From Chloroflexota bacterium (GTDB taxonomy: Bacteria > Chloroflexota > Limnocylindria > Limnocylindrales > CSP1-4), in the NCBI GenBank assembly GCA_021812735.1, contig JAKAMV010000104.1:1-17823 (forward strand): 17,823 nucleotides of DNA, given 5' to 3'. Of the stretch, positions 13,264 through 17,823 are shown in pieces. The notes under the pieces were generated by a model. The model did not search any database. It saw nothing but the letters and a program-made list of their open reading frames with translations, and was not told where the DNA came from. The stretch's first letter is position 1; every line of letters begins with the position of its first letter. Made by a program: the position numbers and the translations under genes.

Positions 13264-15561
13264 GTGACACTCCTGTCGGCCTCCCGCGCGTTCCGGATGG
13301 CCGCGTGGTTCGGGATCGCCCTGCTTGTCTGCTATCTAGTCTTCATCGGCGGCGGGTGGGGCGGCATCTACGTCGTCCAGCTGCGGGTCACGAGCCTGGT
13401 CCTCCTCGTCGCCGTTCTCGTCGCCTGGGCGGTCGTCGCGGCTGCCCGCCCCGCCTGGCGGCCCCGGTCGGCCATCTGGCCCGCGCTCGCGCTGCCGCTG
13501 GCGGCCATCGCCGTCTCGGCCATCCTCTCCCGCTCGCCTCGGATCAGCGTCGAGTACCTGGCCTGGGCCGTCGTCCTCGTGGCGCTCTACCTGCTCCTCC
13601 AGCGCCTGCTGGCGAACGACTTCTTCCGGCCCCGGATGATGGGCCTCGCGGTGCTGCTGTGCGCCGCGATCGGCGTCCTATATGTCGCCGTCTGTCTCGA
13701 GCGGTGGGTCGCCTGGTGGGGCCTCGTTGGTCACTTGGCAGCTCCGCCGCTCCGCCCGGGGTTCGCGAGCATCACCTGGGGGAACCCGAGCGCGGTGATG
13801 ACGATCGAAGTCCTCCTCTTTGCCGCGTCGGCCGCCCACCTCGGGCTCGCCGCGCGAGGCAGGCGCCTGGCAGTCGCGCTGCTGGCGGCCCTCACGCTCG
13901 CGGTCACCCTGCTGAGCGGGTCGCGCGCGGGCTGGCTCGGGCTGGCCATCGCCGTCGCCGTCATCGCCGTCGCCTGGGTTCTGGTGGCGGATAACCGGGC
14001 GACCCTCCGCCGGCTGCTCGCCACGCGCGTCGCCCGCGTCGGCGTCGCCGTCGCTGGGCTCGCCGGCATCGCGCTCCTCGTCGCCCTCGGGCCGGCGATC
14101 GTCTCGCGAGCCCAGTCGGGCGGCGAGGCCCTCCGCGCCTCGTACCTCGCCGCCGCGCTCCGGATGGGCCTCGAGTCACCGGTGGTGGGGTCGGGCTCCG
14201 GGATGTGGGTCGTCCAGCGCATCGCGTACACGCCGTCGACCGAGCCCGACTACTATATCCCCCACGCCCACGACGTCTACCTCCAGACGTTCGCCGAGCA
14301 CGGTGTCCTCGGCCTCCTGGCGGGCGTGATCGCGATCGGCTGCCTCGTCTGGCTCGTGGTCCGGGCGATTCGCAGCAGCGACGCGACGCGCCGGCGGTTC
14401 GGCTGGTGCCTCCTCTTCGCGGCAGCCTACTTCGGCGCCCACCAGTTGCTCGACTTCTACCCGAACATGCCGGCGGCGCTCTTCGCCTTCGCCATTCCGG
14501 TCGCCTGGCTCGACGCCGCGAGCGATCGCTCGATCGTCCCGCTCGCGACGCACCCCGGGCTGCGCCGGCTGGCCGGTGCCGGGCTGGCTGTCGCGATCGC
14601 GGTCTCGTTCGTCTTCATCGGCTGGAGCGAGAGGTCGGCGCTGGCGATGGACGAGGCCGTCCGTGCGGCGAACGCGGGCGATTGGGCCGCGACGATGGGA
14701 CCGGCCGCCGAGGCCGTCCGCCTGGACGCGGCGATGCCCGCGAATCGCTTCGCCGAGGGGCTCGCCGCGGCGCACGCGGGCGATCTCGCGACGGCCGAGG
14801 CGGCCTTCGCGGCGACCGCGGCCGCGGACGACCTCCCCGTGGCCTGGCTCGACCTCGCCGCGGTCCAGGTCGCGCAGGGCGAGAGGGACGCCGCGCGGGA
14901 CTCGCTGCGGCGCGCGCTCCGCCTCGGCGACCAGCAGGCCGCCGTCGCCTTCGCGGCGGGGGACCTGTACCGGCGCCTCGGAGACGAGGATGCGGCGCGC
15001 GCCGCCTACGTCACCGCGCTCCGACTCGCACCCAGTCTCGCGGGCGACCCTCACTGGACGAGCGACCCGGCGCGCGCCGCCCGATGGCCTGCGCTCGTCG
15101 ACGAGGCGCTGGCGGCGATGCCACCGGAGTCGGCCGTAGACGCCGCCCTCTCCGCCGGCGAGATCAGCCGCGCCCGCGCGATCGCGGATACGGTCGACGG
15201 CCCCGCCGCGCGGTCGTTCCTGCTTGTCGTGACCGATGCGTGGTCGGGGAGCGACGCGGCCTGGGCCGACCTCCAGAACGCAGCCGCCGCGCGCCCGCTC
15301 GACCTGGGCACCCTCACCTGGGCCGCCCGGATCGCGGCCCGCCGCGGCGACGACGCCGAGGTGCTCCGCTATCGCCGCTGGATGGACGTCGTGATCGGCG
15401 GTGCAGGCGCCGGTGGGCGGGAGGTCCGGGTCGATTGGACCCATGCTCGATCGGACGAGCTCACAGGGCTGTCCGGCGAGTACTACGGGCACTACACATA
15501 CCGGCGAGCGACGCCGTGGGATCAGCTGGTACCTGGCCTGCCGGCGTTGGTCTGGCGCTGA
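13264..15561 (+). CDS. O-antigen ligase/polymerase-like membrane protein with TPR tail
   Basis: This 765-residue protein has an N-terminal half with about 12 hydrophobic segments (residues about 12-455) and carries SGSRAGW (218-224) and a large outer loop with HDVYLQTFAEHGVLGLLAG (from H336). These are hallmarks of the Wzy_C/WaaL group, which polymerise or transfer undecaprenyl-linked glycans at the outer face of the membrane. The C-terminal part (about 462-760) is soluble and Ala/Asp-rich with helical pairs spaced like TPR repeats (AGDLATAEAAFAATAAADD, GERDAARDSLRRALRLG, GDEDAARAAYVTALRL). GTG 13264 is the start given the promoter 6 bases upstream. It may link glycans to lipid or to protein, including the pilins; the sequence does not decide. 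Confidence 0.88.
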   Translation: MTLLSASRAFRMAAWFGIALLVCYLVFIGGGWGGIYVVQLRVTSLVLLVAVLVAWAVVAAARPAWRPRSAIWPALALPLAAIAVSAILSRSPRISVEYLAWAVVLVALYLLLQRLLANDFFRPRMMGLAVLLCAAIGVLYVAVCLERWVAWWGLVGHLAAPPLRPGFASITWGNPSAVMTIEVLLFAASAAHLGLAARGRRLAVALLAALTLAVTLLSGSRAGWLGLAIAVAVIAVAWVLVADNRATLRRLLATRVARVGVAVAGLAGIALLVALGPAIVSRAQSGGEALRASYLAAALRMGLESPVVGSGSGMWVVQRIAYTPSTEPDYYIPHAHDVYLQTFAEHGVLGLLAGVIAIGCLVWLVVRAIRSSDATRRRFGWCLLFAAAYFGAHQLLDFYPNMPAALFAFAIPVAWLDAASDRSIVPLATHPGLRRLAGAGLAVAIAVSFVFIGWSERSALAMDEAVRAANAGDWAATMGPAAEAVRLDAAMPANRFAEGLAAAHAGDLATAEAAFAATAAADDLPVAWLDLAAVQVAQGERDAARDSLRRALRLGDQQAAVAFAAGDLYRRLGDEDAARAAYVTALRLAPSLAGDPHWTSDPARAARWPALVDEALAAMPPESAVDAALSAGEISRARAIADTVDGPAARSFLLVVTDAWSGSDAAWADLQNAAAARPLDLGTLTWAARIAARRGDDAEVLRYRRWMDVVIGGAGAGGREVRVDWTHARSDELTGLSGEYYGHYTYRRATPWDQLVPGLPALVWR

Positions 15562-15566
15562 TCCCG

Positions 15567-15598
15567 GCGGCCGGGCGCGGTGCGAGGCACCCGGCCGC
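15567..15598 (+). terminator. 9-bp GC hairpin after the ligase gene
   Basis: GCGGCCGGG pairs perfectly with CCCGGCCGC across a 14-base loop, beginning 6 bases after the stop. No T-run follows. The next promoter hexamer lies 19 bases downstream, repeating the hairpin-then-promoter layout seen before 13264. Confidence 0.5.
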
Positions 15599-15616
15599 AA
15601 ACGCGGCGGCCGCCTG

Positions 15617-15622
15617 TAGCAT
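15617..15622 (+). promoter_or_regulatory. Leaderless-type promoter (TGTAGCAT-N6-GTG) of the last membrane gene
   Basis: TGTAGCATC followed after 6 bases by GTG 15629 duplicates the element before 13264 base for base in the hexamer. No Shine-Dalgarno lies between them. Confidence 0.65.
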
Positions 15623-15628
15623 CTGGTC

Positions 15629-17098
15629 GTGCGCAAACTGGCGGTTTCCATCGATGCCGTGTGGGTGTCTGTCGCTGTCGCGGTGCCGGGGCTACTCACG
15701 CTTCTCTCGCCGCTCGGGACCGTTGACCTCGCGTATCAGATCCGAACGGGCGACCTGATCCTCGCCCACCGAGCGATCCCGTCCGTCGACACGTTCACCT
15801 TCTCGGCGGCGGGCGCTCCGTGGACCGTGCAGCAGTGGGGCGCGGCGGTGTTTCTCGCCGCTGGATTCTCGACCGCCGGCTGGTCGGGCATCCTCGTGCT
15901 CACCGCCACCATCGTGGCGGCTGCGTTCGCGCTCGTTCTGGCGGCCTGCCTGCTGATGGGCGCCGCACCCCGCACCGCAGCGGTCCTCACGGTCGTCGCG
16001 TACGTCACCGCATTCGGCGCGCTCGCCCCTCGTGCACAGCTCTTCGCCGTCCTCTGCTTCGCCGCGACGCTCGCGCTCGTGGCTGGCCGGTCACGTTCAC
16101 CCCGTCGGTTTCTCCTCACGCCGCTCATCCTCCTCGCGTGGGCGAATCTCCACGGGAGTTTCGCGCTCGGCCTGCTCGTCATCGGATGGGGCCTTCTCGA
16201 GGATCTGAGCCGGCGGCGACCTGCCTGGCGTCGCGACGTGCTCGTGCTCACACTCTCCGCCGTCGCGACGTGCGTGACGCCGTTCGGGCCCGCCGTCTGG
16301 CTCTACGCGGTCGAGCTCGCTTCGAACCCGACCATCTCGTCGCTCATCGCCGAGTGGCAGTCCATGACGATCCGCTCGCCCATCGGGATGGTCTTCGCCG
16401 CATCCGCGATCGCCGTCGGGACCGTGCTGGTCGCTCGCCGCCGACTCGTCACATGGCCTACGCTGCTCTGGCTTGCGGGCCTCTTCCTTCTGTGCCTGTG
16501 GACCCAGCGCGCCATCGTCTGGTGGGCGCTCGGCGCGGCGGTGGCGGTCGCCGGGCTCCTCGCAGCGGAACCGGCAGCTGACCCCGCGACCCGCCTCGAT
16601 CGCTGGCTGAGCACAACTGCCCGGCGCCACATCTCCCCGGTGAACGGGGCGCTGACGTTGGGGATCGTCACCGCGCCCGTCATCCTCGCGTTCGCAGTGC
16701 TCGTGCGCCCGTCAGATCCCGTGACGGGCCCGGCCGGCGTCCTGCGGGATGCCCCACCGGGCCTCACCGCCGCCGTTGCGGAGCAGGCAAAGCCCGCAGA
16801 TCGGATCCTCAACGCCCAGCGGTGGGGGTCGTGGCTCGAGTGGGCCGTCCCGGAGGCTCTCGTGTTCGTGGACTCACGGATCGAGATCGTCCCTCGTGAG
16901 GTTTGGGATGACTACATCGCGGTCACGCGCGGCCGATTCGACTGGCGCAGCATCGTGGACCGCATCGCTCCCGACATGATCGTCGCGTCTCGTGCCGACC
17001 AGCAGGCTCTGATAGATGCGATCGCCGCCGATCCGGCGTCGGGCTGGCGCGAGGTCTACGCGGACGACGACGGCGCCGTCTACACGCGGAACCCCTGA
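15629..17098 (+). CDS. Conserved-type multi-pass membrane protein, GT-C-like, function unknown
   Basis: This 489-residue protein has about 10-11 hydrophobic segments (to about residue 365) and a C-terminal soluble domain of about 125 residues. The first loop reads VDLAYQIRTGDLILAHRAIPSVD (starting at residue 32, here split by no gap), then FTFSAAGAPWTVQQWGA. This resembles bacterial membrane proteins that usually have D-x-x-W/Y-H-x-R-T-G followed by IP..D.FSF. A second motif, LLAWANLHGSFALGLL, and a late NAQRWGSWLEW...VFVDSRIEI segment also fit that group. It may be a GT-C glycosyltransferase, but the catalytic role is unproven. GTG 15629 is supported by TAGCAT 6 bases upstream. It converges on the PIG-L gene with a 55-base GC-rich gap. 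Confidence 0.7.
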   Translation: MRKLAVSIDAVWVSVAVAVPGLLTLLSPLGTVDLAYQIRTGDLILAHRAIPSVDTFTFSAAGAPWTVQQWGAAVFLAAGFSTAGWSGILVLTATIVAAAFALVLAACLLMGAAPRTAAVLTVVAYVTAFGALAPRAQLFAVLCFAATLALVAGRSRSPRRFLLTPLILLAWANLHGSFALGLLVIGWGLLEDLSRRRPAWRRDVLVLTLSAVATCVTPFGPAVWLYAVELASNPTISSLIAEWQSMTIRSPIGMVFAASAIAVGTVLVARRRLVTWPTLLWLAGLFLLCLWTQRAIVWWALGAAVAVAGLLAAEPAADPATRLDRWLSTTARRHISPVNGALTLGIVTAPVILAFAVLVRPSDPVTGPAGVLRDAPPGLTAAVAEQAKPADRILNAQRWGSWLEWAVPEALVFVDSRIEIVPREVWDDYIAVTRGRFDWRSIVDRIAPDMIVASRADQQALIDAIAADPASGWREVYADDDGAVYTRNP

Positions 17099-17153
17099 CC
17101 CTCCGCGGCCCGGGCCCCGCGCCCGGCCCCTGCCCCCGCGCCCGCCGCAGGCC

Positions 17154-17823
17154 CTACAGGAGGCTCGTCGCCCAGTACCGCTCGGCGCCGCCCGGCACGC
17201 CTCCCAGGCGCCCGATCCGGTCGGCCAGCGCGCGCACCGCGTCGCCCATCGCGTCCACGCCCGCGAAGAGGCGCTCCATCTGGCTCTCGTACAGCGCGAT
17301 CCCGCGGATCTTGCGCTCGACCACGTCGGACGTCGCCGCATACTCGGGCGTCAGCGCCACGTCCGACGGGATCCCGGCGAGCGCGCCGGCGGGCAGGTTC
17401 TCCAGCCGCGCGAAGTCGGACCACCAGGCGTACGGGAAGTCCTCGTAGAAGGTGACCGCTCCCGCGTACCGGGGCCCGGGCATGATCCAGTCGGGATCCT
17501 CGGCCAGCAGCGCGACCCCGACCTGTCGCATGAGCTGGTGGTCCACGTGGCCGCCGATCCCGAGCGGGAAGTAGACCTTCTGCGGCTCGAGCCGTGCGAT
17601 CTCGGTCCGGAGCACCTCGACGGGCGCCGGGTCGTCCGAGCGCACCGCGCCCAGCAGCTGCTCGTCGCCCTCGTAGCCGCGGAAGACCGCGTCCGGGAGG
17701 TCGAGGAAGACGATCGACGCCTCGGCGAAGGCGGCGAACCGCTCGTCCTCGAGCCTGCGAGAGGCCATGACGTCACCGGCCATCCGGGCGGCCACGAGCT
17801 CGTCCGTCAGGACGGCGCCCTGC
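17154..17823 (-). CDS. PIG-L/LmbE-family deacetylase, C-terminal part (cut by right edge)
   Basis: The frame is open from the right edge to TAG at 17154, about 222 residues. GIGGHVDHQLMRQVG contains the HxDH metal-binding motif of PIG-L/LmbE deacetylases, and SRRLEDERFAAF with DLPDAVFRGY matches the region between the two zinc motifs. The N-terminal HPDDE-type motif would lie outside the window, so an in-frame GTG at 17795 is not a credible start. These zinc enzymes remove acetyl groups from N-acetylglucosaminyl lipids or other N-acyl sugars, which fits the glycan genes nearby, although this one is on the opposite strand and may belong to another unit. Confidence 0.88.
   Translation of the reverse strand, partial: QGAVLTDELVAARMAGDVMASRRLEDERFAAFAEASIVFLDLPDAVFRGYEGDEQLLGAVRSDDPAPVEVLRTEIARLEPQKVYFPLGIGGHVDHQLMRQVGVALLAEDPDWIMPGPRYAGAVTFYEDFPYAWWSDFARLENLPAGALAGIPSDVALTPEYAATSDVVERKIRGIALYESQMERLFAGVDAMGDAVRALADRIGRLGGVPGGAERYWATSLL

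Noticed and set aside
15629..17098. Mildly softer codon use in this gene and in the 7306-9299 genes as a sign of horizontal transfer
   Set aside because: The difference is slight by eye, not measured, and the promoters match the rest of the window.
1..17823. tRNA, rRNA, CRISPR arrays, insertion sequences, attachment sites or riboswitches
   Set aside because: I looked for regular repeat-spacer patterns, transposase-like proteins, terminal inverted repeats and cloverleaf-like sequences and saw none.

Overview
The window is a high-GC bacterial chromosome segment with no rRNA, tRNA, CRISPR array, transposase or phage gene. The gene set (a Tad/Flp pilus locus whose CpaE carries a receiver domain, membrane-free DegS/NarL-type sensor kinases, and many GT-C and GT-B sugar enzymes with GTG starts and no Shine-Dalgarno sequence) fits a Chloroflexota lineage such as Limnocylindria. 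That is an inference from gene style; an actinobacterial relative cannot be excluded from sequence alone.

Left part (1-7098, all minus strand): this is a Tad pilus module, read from right to left. A four-gene operon comes first: an intact histidine kinase, a NarL-type response regulator, a second kinase with an eroded ATP-binding domain, and a small atypical Flp-like pilin. Each junction is a 4- or 8-base start/stop overlap. Next are two ordinary Flp pilins with near-perfect Shine-Dalgarno sequences, each followed about 20 bases later by a GC hairpin with the same core. After them come cpaB, cpaE (receiver plus MinD-like ATPase) and the N-terminal part of cpaF, which runs off the left edge. 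The layout suggests that a cytoplasmic two-component circuit controls pilus production.

Right part (7306-17098): these are genes for lipid-linked sugar and envelope glycan synthesis. They are an Alg5/DPM-like GT2, a PIG-V-like GT-C (minus strand), a GT-C membrane protein, a CelD/FemAB-type GNAT protein, a GT4 glycosyltransferase, an O-antigen-ligase-like protein with a TPR tail, and another multi-pass membrane protein. A PIG-L deacetylase, cut by the right edge, lies on the minus strand. Together they could build and polymerise a surface polysaccharide or glycosylate the neighbouring pilus; the sequence does not decide which.

The most striking signal is non-coding. Seven transcription-unit starts share one layout: a TAnnnT hexamer followed by exactly 6 or 7 bases and then ATG or GTG, with no Shine-Dalgarno sequence. 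This is the geometry of leaderless transcripts. In two of the seven the start belongs not to the large gene but to a mini-ORF of 15 or 25 codons, whose TGA overlaps the start of the large gene (ATGA or GTGA). These look like leaderless, translationally coupled leader peptides. Several genes are also separated by a GC hairpin followed by one of these promoters, which suggests many short transcription units.
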